Of a stretch of 64,000 nt of DNA, positions 23,494-32,357 are shown in pieces. The translations under genes and the position numbers were made by a program. The DNA lies in assembly GCF_000015265.1 (NCBI RefSeq), contig NC_008699.1:3596001-3660000 (forward strand). Direction: 5' to 3'. The stretch comes from Nocardioides sp. JS614. Its GTDB lineage: Bacteria > Actinomycetota > Actinomycetes > Propionibacteriales > Nocardioidaceae. Numbering within the stretch: the stretch's first letter is position 1; each line of letters starts with the position of its first letter. Below the pieces are notes generated by a model. That model saw nothing but the letters and a program-made list of their open reading frames with translations. It did no database searches and was not told where the DNA came from.

Positions 23494-23531
23494 GCGTGAC
23501 CGCGCTCCGGCCGCGCCTCGGCATCGCCGGG

Positions 23532-24275
23532 TCACGTGGGCGGCCGGCCACCACGTGCCACGAGCTCGATGCGATGCAGGTGCCGTGCCGTCCGACCCCC
23601 GGACCGCAAGAGAGGCCGCTTGCAGACGGTGGCGGTCGCGGACCGGTCAAATAGCGAACCATGACGGTCATCGACGCCGCCCACGTCGCGGCCGCGAGGT
23701 GTTGCGCGACCAGTACCAGCAACCCCGACCCGCGCCGGACCCTCACGACGAGCCTGCGCGGGACCTGGCCGACTACCACGGGGCCTCATCGACGGCGGCC
23801 TGACCGACGGCGCTATCGACGATGAGGAGGTGGCCAGGATCCTGCATGAGGATCCCGATCGGCCGCGCCGGGGTCGTGGTCGCGTCGGTCGCCTACTGGC
23901 CCGCTGGCTTCCGCTAGGTGCCGGGACTGTGCCGCTGGGGTCGGTTCGGCGTACGTGTCGGCGAAGGCGGCGTTCCACAGAGGTGGCTGTCATGGTGAGC
24001 ACGTCCGTGTCGGCACCGGCCGCAACCAGGAGGTCAGCGATCGCCTTGCCGACCGACTCGAAGAGCGGAATGGCCCTCCACCGTCCACTGGCTCGCCCCG
24101 CCGCCACACCGAGCAGAACAGGATCTGCGCTGATCCGCCGCAGCTCCACGACCGCCTCGTCGATCGGGATTGCGCTGCGGATCGCTCGGCGTGCGATCTC
24201 CTCCAGAGTGGCGATCTGCCGCCTCTCCCGGGCGAGCAACCTCATTGCAAGCGCCCCAGCCGCATCGCTGGTCAC
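23532..24275 (-). CDS. Hypothetical protein, only the N-terminal half looks genuine
   Basis: The first ~105 residues (LARERRQIATLEEIARRAIR, ELRRISADPVLLGVAAGRAS, ADLLVAAGADTDVLTMTATS) look like a real helical protein. The remainder is Arg/Ser/Pro-rich, as expected of non-coding high-GC DNA. The GTG overlaps the stop of the upstream DUF1508-like remnant (GTGA), which indicates an old operon. I do not recognise the family. A truncated gene read into unrelated sequence is the best explanation. Confidence 0.4.
   Translation of the reverse strand: MTSDAAGALAMRLLARERRQIATLEEIARRAIRSAIPIDEAVVELRRISADPVLLGVAAGRASGRWRAIPLFESVGKAIADLLVAAGADTDVLTMTATSVERRLRRHVRRTDPSGTVPAPSGSQRASRRPTRPRPRRGRSGSSCRILATSSSSIAPSVRPPSMRPRGSRPGPAQARREGPARVGVAGTGRATPRGRDVGGVDDRHGSLFDRSATATVCKRPLLRSGGRTARHLHRIELVARGGRPPT
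23661..23930 (+). pseudogene. Possible fragmentary small gene with frame changes
   Basis: Three protein-like stretches follow each other in different plus-strand frames: MTVIDAAHVAA, then REVLRDQYQQP to DLADYH, then GLIDGGLTDGAIDDEEVARI and LLARWLPLGAG. They read as one acidic small protein broken by frameshifts. The family is not recognised. The region is antisense to the doubtful C-terminal half of the minus-strand frame. Confidence 0.25.
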
Positions 24276-24675
24276 GCCTCAACGACGTTCGCGGTCAAAG
24301 CCGTCACCCGCAACCGCTCGATCTCCATCAGCGCCCCGATCCGGGAGACGTAGCCGCCGTTACGCGCCATCACCTCACCGTCCCAGTCGCGCAGCACCCA
24401 GTGATGCTCGCCATCTTGCTCATAGACCTCGAACAGGCCTGCCATCTTCAGCACGTCCCGGCCCGCCTCGCCGGGGTCGACCGCGTCTCGTGGTCGCCGC
24501 GGTCGGACAGCCCGTCCGTTACCGTCAGCGAGTTCTCGACGCGCTCCCCCCAGACCCGCGCCGTCCCGAACTGAAGCAGCCTCGCCCCCAGAACCGCCCG
24601 CACCTTCCCCGGGAGGACATGATCGAACGGGGTCGGCCCGCTCGCTGCCACGGTTGCTGCATGGGTCGCGTTCAT
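24272..24675 (-). pseudogene. DUF1508/YegP-like protein remnant with a frameshift
   Basis: The 5' part from ATG 24675 reads FDHVLPGKVRAVLGARLLQF, then GTARVWGERVENSLTVTDG. After about 24505 the protein-like sequence moves to a frame shifted by one: GRDVLKMAGLFEVYEQDGEH, then WVLRDWDGEVMARNGGYVSR, ending LTANVVEA at 24272. The second part has the F-E-V-Y...G..HW.L....G pattern of DUF1508-type domains. Function unknown. Confidence 0.45.
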
Positions 24676-24689
24676 GGCGTCCTCTCAAC

Positions 24690-25555
24690 AGACGTGTCCG
24701 GATGACCGTTCAGGAACGGGCCCCTGGCCCACCGGTTCTGCACGCAGATCCGGTGGGCCAGGAGCTGCTCGCCAGCCGCCTGAGGAAGGAAGGGAGGGGG
24801 CGACCGGCTCGCCCTTGCTGCCAGCGGAAACAGATCTCGCCGATCCCACGCCAGCCCGCCGAACGTTAGGGAGCCCGCCACGCGTGGTCGCCATGACCGA
24901 CGAGTAAGAGACCCACGTCACACCGTCAGCAGGCGTCCGGAGAACGGCGATCTTCCTGCAAGCCCCAGCTGCCCAGAGGTCGTTCTCGCCAGCCGGCCAT
25001 CCGGGGCGCAGGAGTTTCTCCACCTATCGGAACCCACGGAAGAGTCGACGCCGACGGCGGCCACCTAGAACGGTCTAGACCACACCCCTCGAACTTCCCC
25101 CAACACTTCACCGAGACTGGCACGCGGCACAGCTTGGGCGAGGACTGAAGTCCCGAGCTGGACACAGGATGCTGCGATTGGTGGCCAGCCTTCGAAGCGT
25201 GCCGGCGGTATCTGCTTCACCCGGGTTCGTGAGCAGATTGCGCGAGCACGTGACGGCCGAGGTCTTCGCCACGGTCATAGACCGGACCGACCAGACCGGA
25301 CTTGACGAGACCGGATTTGATGAGTCCGGCCCCACTCGCGAACGGTTCACCCTGCCGGATGGCTGCTCGTTGCAGTCTCACGCACAGGACGTGGCCGCGG
25401 ACCAGGCCGCCGCACAAGAAGCACGCCGCGCTTCGCGATCGCCTCCTGGTTCGGAACCTGGGCAAGCGCAATCTCCCCAGCATGTAAGGAATGCACGCCT
25501 TACGGTGGGCCCGCATTCGACGTTCGCCACCGGCTTGGGCCTCGGTCGCAGCAGG
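24690..25555. other. Gene-poor stretch
   Basis: About 870 bp with no reading frame I can support on either strand. GC content appears lower than in the flanks. It contains a weak 15-nt tandem repeat near 25288-25332, and nothing resembling a tRNA or integrase. It separates the relic genes from the transporter-ATPase remnant and ilvD. Confidence 0.6.
25288..25332. repeat. Degenerate 15-nt tandem repeat
   Basis: About three units of the pattern GAsAGACCGGAyTTG follow each other with 2-4 differences per unit. They are translatable as a TGxDE repeat on the plus strand, but no credible gene surrounds them. Confidence 0.4.
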
Positions 25556-25666
25556 TCACTCCTCGAGCGGAACGACGATGGGCGTCCCGGTGACGGGATC
25601 GTCCACGGTCAGGCAGGCGACGCCGAAGACCTCTGACATGAGTTCGGGGGTCACGATGTCGCGGGG
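25556..25666 (-). pseudogene. C-terminal scrap of a siderophore ABC transporter ATPase
   Basis: About 35 residues remain: GRPRDIVTPELMSEVFGVAC, followed by TVDDPVTGTPIVVPLEE and a stop. This is the typical C-terminal end of FepC/FecE-type iron-siderophore import ATPases. No Walker A, signature or Walker B motif is found upstream. It is a dead 3' fragment, 40 bp downstream of the ilvD stop on the same strand. Confidence 0.55.
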
Positions 25667-25707
25667 CCGGCCCGAGGCATCGGTCCCCTGTCTGCCCGGC
25701 GGGCGAC

Positions 25708-27411
25708 TCAGCCGGTGATGGCGCCGTGCGCGGCGGACTGGACGATCTTGGCGTACTTGCCGAGCACCCCGCGGGTGTACTTGGGCGGATTCGGCTCCCA
25801 GCCGACCTTGCGGCGCTCCCACTCGGCCTCGGCATCGGGACCGACGACCTCCACCTCGAGCAGCCGGTTGGCGACGTCGAGGGTGATCTGGTCGCCGTCG
25901 CGGACGAACGCGATCGGGCCGCCGTCGACGGCCTCGGGGGCGATGTGGCCCACGCACAGGCCCGTCGTACCACCGGAGAACCTGCCGTCGGTGATCAGCA
26001 AGACGTCCTTGCCGAGGCCGGCGCCCTTGATCGCGCCGGTGATCGCGAGCATCTCGCGCATGCCGGGGCCACCCTTCGGGCCCTCGTAGCGGATCACCAC
26101 GACGTCGCGGGGCTGGATCTGCCCGGCCTCGAGGGCGTCCATCGCGGCCCGCTCGCCGTCGAAGACGCGGGCGGTGCCGGTGAACACGGAGTCGTCGAAG
26201 CCGGCCGTCTTGACCACGGCGCCCTCGGGAGCGAGCGAGCCCTTGAGGATCGTGAGCCCACCGGTCTTGTGGATCGGCCGGTCCAGCTTGCGGATCACCT
26301 CGTCATCGAGCTCCGGCGGGGCCAGCTCGGCGAGGTTCTCGGCCAGGGTCTTGCCGGTGACGGTGAGCGCGTCGCCGTGCATCAGACCGGCGTCGAGCAG
26401 TGCCTTCATCACGACGGGGATGCCGCCGATCTTGTCGACGTCGTTCATGACGTACTTGCCGAACGGTTTGAGGTCGCCGAGGTGCGGCACCTTGTCACCG
26501 ATCCGGTTGAAGTCGTCGATGGTGAGGTCGACGTCGGCCTCACGAGCCATCGCGAGCAGGTGGAGCACGGCGTTGGTCGAGCCGCCGAGCGCCATCGCGA
26601 CCGTGATCGCGTTCTCGAACGCCGCGCGAGTCATGATCTGGCGGGCCGTGATGCCCTGGCGCAACAGGTTGACCACGGCCTCCCCCGAGCGGTGCGCGAA
26701 GCCGTCGCGTCGGCGATCGACCGCCGGCGGGGCCGCCGAGCCGGGGAGCGACATGCCGATCGCCTCGGCGATGGAGGCCATCGTGTTCGCGGTGTACATG
26801 CCGCCGCAGGCGCCCTCGCCCGGACAGATGGCCCGCTCGATCCGGTCCACCTCGTCGCGGCTGATCTTGCCGGCCAGGCACGCCCCGACGGCCTCGAACG
26901 CGTCGATGATCGTGACGTCGTTGCCGTCCACCTGCCCGGGCATCGTCGAGCCGGCGTAGAGGAACACGCTGGCCAGGTCGAGGCGGGCGGCGGCCATCAT
27001 CATGCCCGGCAGCGACTTGTCGCAGCCGGCGAGCAGCACCGAGCCGTCCAGGCGCTCGGCCATCATCACGGTCTCGACCGAGTCGGCGATCACCTCGCGG
27101 GAGACCAGCGAGAAGTGCATGCCCTCGTGGCCCATGGAGATGCCGTCGGAGACCGAGATGGTGCCGAACTCCAGCGGGTAGCCGCCGGCCGCGTGCACGC
27201 CGTTCTTCACGGCCTTGGCGAGCCGGTCCAGGGACAGGTTGCACGGGGTGATCTCGTTCCAGCTCGAGCCCACGCCGATCTGCGGCTTCGCGAAGTCCTC
27301 GTCGCCCATGCCTACCGCCCGCAGCATGCCGCGCGCGGCGGCCTTCTCCAGGCCGTCGGTGACGTCGCGGGAGCGGGGCTTGATGTCGGGGCGGGAGGTG
27401 GGCTCGGTCAT
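25708..27411 (-). CDS. ilvD: Dihydroxy-acid dehydratase
   Basis: Fe-S enzyme of 567 residues in valine and isoleucine synthesis. It has IGVGSSWNEITPCNLSLDRL, VLLAGCDKSLPGMMMAAARL and ICPGEGACGGMYTANTMASI, which supply cluster cysteines and substrate residues, and LLITDGRFSGGTTGLCVGHI near the C-terminus. The ATG at 27411 is supported by TACCCT ending 6 nt upstream, so the mRNA is probably leaderless. The gene is monocistronic here and divergent from the HAD/GH65 pair. Confidence 0.96.
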   Translation of the reverse strand: MTEPTSRPDIKPRSRDVTDGLEKAAARGMLRAVGMGDEDFAKPQIGVGSSWNEITPCNLSLDRLAKAVKNGVHAAGGYPLEFGTISVSDGISMGHEGMHFSLVSREVIADSVETVMMAERLDGSVLLAGCDKSLPGMMMAAARLDLASVFLYAGSTMPGQVDGNDVTIIDAFEAVGACLAGKISRDEVDRIERAICPGEGACGGMYTANTMASIAEAIGMSLPGSAAPPAVDRRRDGFAHRSGEAVVNLLRQGITARQIMTRAAFENAITVAMALGGSTNAVLHLLAMAREADVDLTIDDFNRIGDKVPHLGDLKPFGKYVMNDVDKIGGIPVVMKALLDAGLMHGDALTVTGKTLAENLAELAPPELDDEVIRKLDRPIHKTGGLTILKGSLAPEGAVVKTAGFDDSVFTGTARVFDGERAAMDALEAGQIQPRDVVVIRYEGPKGGPGMREMLAITGAIKGAGLGKDVLLITDGRFSGGTTGLCVGHIAPEAVDGGPIAFVRDGDQITLDVANRLLEVEVVGPDAEAEWERRKVGWEPNPPKYTRGVLGKYAKIVQSAAHGAITG

Positions 27412-27417
27412 GGGCCC

Positions 27418-27477
27418 AGGGTATTCGCCGGAAGGGGTGGGGCGCCGCCCGGCCCGACTCCCGAGAAGCCCTAGCCT
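27418..27477. promoter_or_regulatory. Divergent leaderless promoters of ilvD and the HAD gene
   Basis: TACCCT on the minus strand (27423-27418) ends 6 nt before the ilvD ATG. TAGCCT on the plus strand (27472-27477) ends 6 nt before the HAD-gene GTG. Confidence 0.45.
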
Positions 27478-27483
27478 TCTCGT

Positions 27484-28242
27484 GTGAGTCCCGTGCGTTC
27501 GGTGAGCTGGCCAAGGTACGACGCGGTGCTGTTCGACCTGGACGGTGTGGTGACGCCCACCGCCGAGGTCCACATGCGCGCCTGGTCGGACATGTTCAAC
27601 GCGTTCCTGTCCGCCTACGACGGGCCCGGGGACGCCGCGCCGTACACCGAGGTCGACTACTTCGCCCACGTCGACGGCAAGCCGCGGTACGACGGGGTCC
27701 GCGACTTCCTGTCCTCGCGCGGCATCGCGCTGCCCGAGGGGACGCCGGCCGACCCGGCGTCGGCCGACACCGTCTGCGGCCTCGGCAACCGCAAGAACGA
27801 TGCGTTCAACGTCGTGCTCGAGCGCGACGGGGTCGCGGCGTACCCGGGCTCGCTCCTGCTGCTGGACCACCTCGAGCAGCTCCGCCTCCCCCTGGGGGTC
27901 GTGTCGTCGTCGGCGAACGCACCGGCGGTCCTGGAGGCGGCCGGCATCGCCGGCCGGTTCGGCACCGTGATGAGCGGCACGGTGGCCCACGAGCGCGGGC
28001 TGCCCGGCAAGCCGGCGCCGGACACCTTCCTCGCCGCCGCTCAGGACCTCGGCGCATCGGCCGATCGGACCGTGGTGCTGGAGGATGCGGTGTCGGGGGT
28101 GCGCGCGGGCGCCGCCGGGGGGTTCGGACTGGTGATCGGCGTCGACCGGGGCGCCGGTCCCGAGACGCTCGCCGCTGCGGGCGCCGACGTCGTCGTCTCC
28201 GACCTGGCCGAGCTGGTGCCGGGCGCGGGTGACCTCGCGTGA
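27484..28242 (+). CDS. Beta-phosphoglucomutase-like HAD hydrolase
   Basis: HAD-superfamily protein of 252 residues. Motif I is FDLDGVVTPTAEVHMRAW. The helical cap carries HVDGKPRYDGVRDFLSSRGI. Motif II is GVVSSSANAP. GLPGKPAPDTFLAAAQDLGA contributes the motif III Lys, and VVLEDAVSGVRAGAAGGFGL is motif IV. The KPxYxG cap and the adjacent GH65 gene, with overlapping start and stop, point to beta-phosphoglucomutase: it would convert beta-glucose-1-phosphate from the phosphorylase to glucose-6-phosphate. The GTG is leaderless-type. Confidence 0.85.
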   Translation: MSPVRSVSWPRYDAVLFDLDGVVTPTAEVHMRAWSDMFNAFLSAYDGPGDAAPYTEVDYFAHVDGKPRYDGVRDFLSSRGIALPEGTPADPASADTVCGLGNRKNDAFNVVLERDGVAAYPGSLLLLDHLEQLRLPLGVVSSSANAPAVLEAAGIAGRFGTVMSGTVAHERGLPGKPAPDTFLAAAQDLGASADRTVVLEDAVSGVRAGAAGGFGLVIGVDRGAGPETLAAAGADVVVSDLAELVPGAGDLA

Positions 28243-30818
28243 TGGCGCACAGCCACGCCATGAGCGCCGACCCGCTCGACCGGGGCCGGTTCCCCGCCGA
28301 CCCGTGGGCGCTGGTCGAGACCGGCTACCGCCCCGACGACCTGGGCGTGACCGAGACGCTCTTCGCGGTCGGGAACGGCTACCTCGGCATGCGCGGCAAT
28401 CCCGAGGAGGGCCGCCCGTCGTACGCCCACGGGACGTTCGTGAACGGCTTCCACGAGACCTGGCCGATCCGGCATGCGGAGTCGGCGTTCGGCTTCGCGC
28501 GCACCGGCCAGACCATCGTGAACGCGCCGGACACCAAGGTCCTCAAGATCTACGTCGACGACGAGCCGCTCACCTTCGGCACTGCCGACCTCGAGCACTA
28601 CGAGCGCCGGCTCGACTTCCGCGACGGCATCCTGCGTCGCCACCTGATCTGGCGTACCCCGTCGGGCAAGCGGGTCCGGATCGACTCCACCCGGATGGTC
28701 TCGATGTCGCAGCGGCACCTCGCCGTGATGACCCTCGAGGTCGAGATGCTGAGCGGCGACGCCCCCGTGGTGATCTCCTCGCAGATCCTGAACCGGCAGG
28801 ACGGCCTGGACGAGTACCGCGCGGTGCACCCGGTGCCCGGCGACGTGGTCGACCCGCGCCGCGCGGCGGCGTTCGGCGAGCGGGTGCTGCTGCCTCGACT
28901 CAGCTACGCCACCGACGACCGGATGGGGCTGGCCTACCAGTGCGCCCACTCCGGGATGACGATCGCGGTGGCCGCCGACCACGTCCTGCACACCACCGAC
29001 GTGCACGAGGCGTTGCCGCGCTGCACCGACGACCAGGCCAAGACGGTGATCCGGGTCGACGCGACCCGGGGCACGACGATGCGGCTGGAGAAGACGGTCG
29101 CCTACCACACCTCCCGGGTCGCCCCGGTCCGCGAGCTCTCCGACCGCTGCGACCGCACCCTCGACCGGGCCCGGAGGCACGGGGTCGAGCACTACCTGGC
29201 CGACCAGCGCGACTGGTTCTCCGACTTCTGGGACAGCGCCGACGTGGAGATCGCCGGCAGCACCCCCGAGCACCGCGCGCTGCAGCAGGCGACCCGTTTC
29301 AACCTGTTCAGCCTCGCCCAGGCCACCGGCCGCATCGACGGGCTCGGCGTACCGGCGAAGGGTGTGACCGGCTCCGGCTACGAGGGCCACTACTTCTGGG
29401 ACACCGAGATCTACGTGGTCCCGTTCCTCAGCTACACCCGCCCGGAGGTGGCGCGCAACGCGCTGCACTTCCGGTCGGTCATGCTGCCCGCGGCCCGCGA
29501 GCGGGCCCGCGAGATGGCGCAGAGCGGCGCGATGTACCCCTGGCGCACCATCAACGGTGAAGAGGCCTCGGCGTACTACGCCGCGGGGTCTGCGCAGGTG
29601 CACATCGACGCGGACATCGCCTACGCGCTGGTGAAGTACGTCCGGGCGACCGGTGACTACGGCTTCTTGATCCGCGAGGGCATCGACATCCTGGTCGAGA
29701 CCGCCCGGATGTGGGCGGACCTCGGGTTCTGGCGCAGCAACGGCGGGCCCACGTTCCACATCCACGGCGTCACCGGTCCGGACGAGTACACGACCGTCGT
29801 CAACAACAACCTGTTCACGAACGTGATGGCCCGGTTCAACCTCGAGCAGGCCGTCGAGTCGCTGGAGCGGATCCGTGCCTACCACCCCGACGACTACGTG
29901 CGCGTGGTCGCCCGGCTGCGCGTGGACCCCGACGAGGTCGCTGAGTGGCGTGCCTGTGCGAAGGGCATGACGATCCCGTACGACGAGGGGCTCGGCATTC
30001 ACCCGCAGGACGACTACTTCCTCGACCGCGAGGTGTGGGACCTGTCCCGCACGCCGGCCGAGCTGCGCCCGCTGCTGCTGCACTACCACCCACTGGTGAT
30101 CTACCGGTTCCAGGTGCTCAAGCAGGCCGACGTCGTGCTGGCGCTGCTGCTCCAGGGCGACCGCTTCACGCTCGAGGAGAAGCGCGCCGACTTCGAGTAC
30201 TACGACCCGATCACCACCGGCGACTCCACGCTGTCGGCGGTCGTGCAGTCGGTGATCGCCGCCGAGGTGGGCTACCACGAGGCGGCGCTGCACTACTTCC
30301 ACGAGTCGCTCTACGTCGACCTCGCGAACCTGCACGGCAACACCGTCGACGGGCTGCACATCGCCTCGACCGGCGGGGTATGGAACGCACTGGTCTTCGG
30401 TTTCGGTGGCATGCGCGACCACGGGGGGCGGCTCAGCTTCGACCCGCGGCTTCCGGTCAGCTGGCCGGGTCTGACGTTCCGGATCTGCTGGCATGGCTCG
30501 CGGATCCTCGTCGAGATCACCGAGGACCGGGTGGTGTTCACGGTCACGGCCGCGGGCGAGGAGGCGGTGCCGCTGACCGTGCGCGGCACGGAGTACGTCC
30601 TGACCGCGGACGCTCCCCTGGTCGTCGACCTGCCCGACCAGGGCGACCGGATCGACGGGCTGCTCGGCGAGCACCCGATCATCGGCGGCACCCGCGCCGA
30701 CGGCAGCACGATCACCGCCGGCGTCCCCGACCCGATCCTGCCCCCCGAGGAGAGCGACGCGACCGGCGAGCTGCCGGCGTACGTCGACCCGCCCCCGCCG
30801 CTGCCGACCCAGGGCTGA
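28239..30818 (+). CDS. Glycoside hydrolase family 65 protein (disaccharide phosphorylase type)
   Basis: Protein of 859 residues, the length of GH65 maltose/trehalose/kojibiose phosphorylases. The N-terminal beta-sandwich begins FAVGNGYLGMRGNPEEGRPS. The (alpha/alpha)6 domain has GVTGSGYEGHYFWDTEIYVV, MYPWRTINGEEASAYYAAGS, and HIHGVTGPDEYTTVVNNNLF with the general-acid Glu. It likely phosphorolyses an alpha-glucoside to beta-glucose-1-phosphate, used by the HAD mutase encoded just upstream (GTGATG overlap). The substrate cannot be fixed. Start is GTG 28239 or ATG 28242. The last 107 bp overlap the convergent membrane-protein gene. Confidence 0.9.
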   Translation: MMAHSHAMSADPLDRGRFPADPWALVETGYRPDDLGVTETLFAVGNGYLGMRGNPEEGRPSYAHGTFVNGFHETWPIRHAESAFGFARTGQTIVNAPDTKVLKIYVDDEPLTFGTADLEHYERRLDFRDGILRRHLIWRTPSGKRVRIDSTRMVSMSQRHLAVMTLEVEMLSGDAPVVISSQILNRQDGLDEYRAVHPVPGDVVDPRRAAAFGERVLLPRLSYATDDRMGLAYQCAHSGMTIAVAADHVLHTTDVHEALPRCTDDQAKTVIRVDATRGTTMRLEKTVAYHTSRVAPVRELSDRCDRTLDRARRHGVEHYLADQRDWFSDFWDSADVEIAGSTPEHRALQQATRFNLFSLAQATGRIDGLGVPAKGVTGSGYEGHYFWDTEIYVVPFLSYTRPEVARNALHFRSVMLPAARERAREMAQSGAMYPWRTINGEEASAYYAAGSAQVHIDADIAYALVKYVRATGDYGFLIREGIDILVETARMWADLGFWRSNGGPTFHIHGVTGPDEYTTVVNNNLFTNVMARFNLEQAVESLERIRAYHPDDYVRVVARLRVDPDEVAEWRACAKGMTIPYDEGLGIHPQDDYFLDREVWDLSRTPAELRPLLLHYHPLVIYRFQVLKQADVVLALLLQGDRFTLEEKRADFEYYDPITTGDSTLSAVVQSVIAAEVGYHEAALHYFHESLYVDLANLHGNTVDGLHIASTGGVWNALVFGFGGMRDHGGRLSFDPRLPVSWPGLTFRICWHGSRILVEITEDRVVFTVTAAGEEAVPLTVRGTEYVLTADAPLVVDLPDQGDRIDGLLGEHPIIGGTRADGSTITAGVPDPILPPEESDATGELPAYVDPPPPLPTQG

Positions 30819-31761
30819 TCGCCAGCACGCCGACCACACCGACCAGGACGCCGACGAGCACCTTGACGACCAGCACCGTGTCGATCGGGGCCCAGTCCGC
30901 CTCGGGCGGTGGGGTCGCGAAGAGGTAGACCAGCCGGTTGACCAGGACCGTGAGAGCGTCGAAGACGACGAGGGCGCCCGAGCCGATCCAGGTGAGTGCG
31001 GCGGGCAGCCAGAGCGCCCGCTCGCGGCCCCATCGGCCGGCGAGACCGAGCACCCCGGCCGCGGCGACGAGGGCGCCCGCCGCGCGCGCCGCCTGCATCC
31101 CGGCGGTGTCGTGGGCCCGGGCGTCGGAGAGCCCGGCGGAGCCACCGGCCGCCCAGTAGACGCAGACGAGGGCCACGGCCACCGCCACGACGGCGGCGAG
31201 CGCGGCGAGCCGGCCGAGGCGGGCCTGCTGCGCCGGTGGCAGCGCGACGACCTCGCCGGTGCGCCTGTTCAGCAGGCCGCCCCAGCGGGCGCGGACGTGA
31301 CAGCCGAACGCCACGGCCAGGGCAACCCCCTGGACCGCGAAGGACGCATAGACGAGCACGTACACCCAGGGGGCGATGCCGCCCAGCTCGGTGCCGGAGT
31401 CCTGCGCCGCCGTCGAGGTGAGCACGGTCAGTGCCGAGCCGACGACGACCTGGAACAGCAGGCCGGTCCCGACCCACACCGGGAGGAGCAGGATCCAGGC
31501 CGGCACCCTCCGCGACGACGGCCGGACCAGCGCCAGCACCAGGACCACCGCCACGAGCTGGACGGCGGCCATCACCGCGTTCCCGGCGACCCACCCGCCG
31601 CTGTGCAGCACCGACCGGTCGGTGAGACCCACCGGCTGGTCGAGGGTCCAGGCCACCTTCAGGAACAGGTAGGGCAGGCACGCCGCCGCCGACACCCAGG
31701 CCGCGACCGTGCCGAGCCGACCGACCCCGGCGGCCGGCTGCGAGACCTGCACGTCGGCCAT
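30712..31761 (-). CDS. Hypothetical multi-pass membrane protein
   Basis: The 349-residue frame has about seven or eight hydrophobic segments, for example VAAWVSAAACLPYLFLKVAW, AAVQLVAVVLVLALV, WVYVLVYASFAVQGVALAV, LAALAAVVAVAVALVCVYWA and LVVKVLVGVLVGVVGVLAI. I do not recognise the family. The C-terminal ~35 residues are Arg/Gly/Ala-rich and are encoded opposite the end of the GH65 gene, so the functional protein may end in this odd tail. The start ATG at 31761 gives MADVQVSQPAAGVGRLGTVA. Confidence 0.65.
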   Translation of the reverse strand: MADVQVSQPAAGVGRLGTVAAWVSAAACLPYLFLKVAWTLDQPVGLTDRSVLHSGGWVAGNAVMAAVQLVAVVLVLALVRPSSRRVPAWILLLPVWVGTGLLFQVVVGSALTVLTSTAAQDSGTELGGIAPWVYVLVYASFAVQGVALAVAFGCHVRARWGGLLNRRTGEVVALPPAQQARLGRLAALAAVVAVAVALVCVYWAAGGSAGLSDARAHDTAGMQAARAAGALVAAAGVLGLAGRWGRERALWLPAALTWIGSGALVVFDALTVLVNRLVYLFATPPPEADWAPIDTVLVVKVLVGVLVGVVGVLAISPGSAAAGAGRRTPAARRSRRSPRGAGSGRGRRR

Positions 31762-31855
31762 CCCCAGCGCTCCCCAGCCCCGCTCTACGCCTCCGCGAGA
31801 CCGGGCGCCACCGTCGAAGGTCCCCGAGGGAGCGGCAGTTCTACCTACCGGGGCC

Positions 31856-32326
31856 TCAAGGCTGCTCGGCGACCCCCTTGAGCCGGGCCAGCCCCTTGTC
31901 GAAGTCCTTGCCGACCATCTTGTCCATCGGCAGCAGCCGGCCGACCAGGCCCCACAGGCCCTTCGGCTCCCCGCGCATCCGCCACTCGACGTGGGTGCCG
32001 GGCGCGCCACCGACCTGGGTGGGGGTGAAGGTGAACGCGACCGGGTTGACGGCGGCGAACGGCTTCTGGAAGACCAGCTGGATGTCGATCCGCTCGGGCG
32101 TCGATCCGGTGATCTCCATGCTACCGGCGCCGGCCTTGCGGTTGCCGCGCCAGGCGTAGTGGGCACCGACGCCGGCATCCGGCCCGGTGTAGGTGCGTTC
32201 CAGCGCGGGGTCCAGGTCCTCCCACGGCGACCAGGTGGTCCACTCCTGGAAGTCGTCGACCAGGGCGTGCACCCGGGCCGGGTCCGCCGCGATGTCGGTC
32301 GTGCGGACGACGTCGTAACCACCCAT
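31856..32326 (-). CDS. SRPBCC family protein (polyketide cyclase/START-like)
   Basis: Protein of 156 residues starting GGYDVVRTTDIAADPARVHA, then QEWTTWSPWEDLDPALERTY, and ending with a long helix (PMDKMVGKDFDKGLARLKGV). This is the helix-grip layout of SRPBCC proteins, which bind hydrophobic ligands. The ligand is unknown. AGGAGG lies 7 nt before the ATG at 32326, which decides the start over an in-frame GTG/ATG region further up. Confidence 0.8.
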   Translation of the reverse strand: MGGYDVVRTTDIAADPARVHALVDDFQEWTTWSPWEDLDPALERTYTGPDAGVGAHYAWRGNRKAGAGSMEITGSTPERIDIQLVFQKPFAAVNPVAFTFTPTQVGGAPGTHVEWRMRGEPKGLWGLVGRLLPMDKMVGKDFDKGLARLKGVAEQP

Positions 32327-32357
32327 GTCGTGTCCTCCTGGGTCTCGGGTCACCGTC

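Noticed and set aside
25169..25636. 155-residue plus-strand frame in the gene-poor stretch
   Set aside because: No recognisable domain, composition drifts along its length, it contains a degenerate repeat, and its end is antisense to the transporter-ATPase scrap.
28041..31145. 1034-residue minus-strand open frame
   Set aside because: It runs antisense to the whole GH65 gene and part of the HAD gene. Its composition is typical of third-position GC bias and no domain is recognisable.
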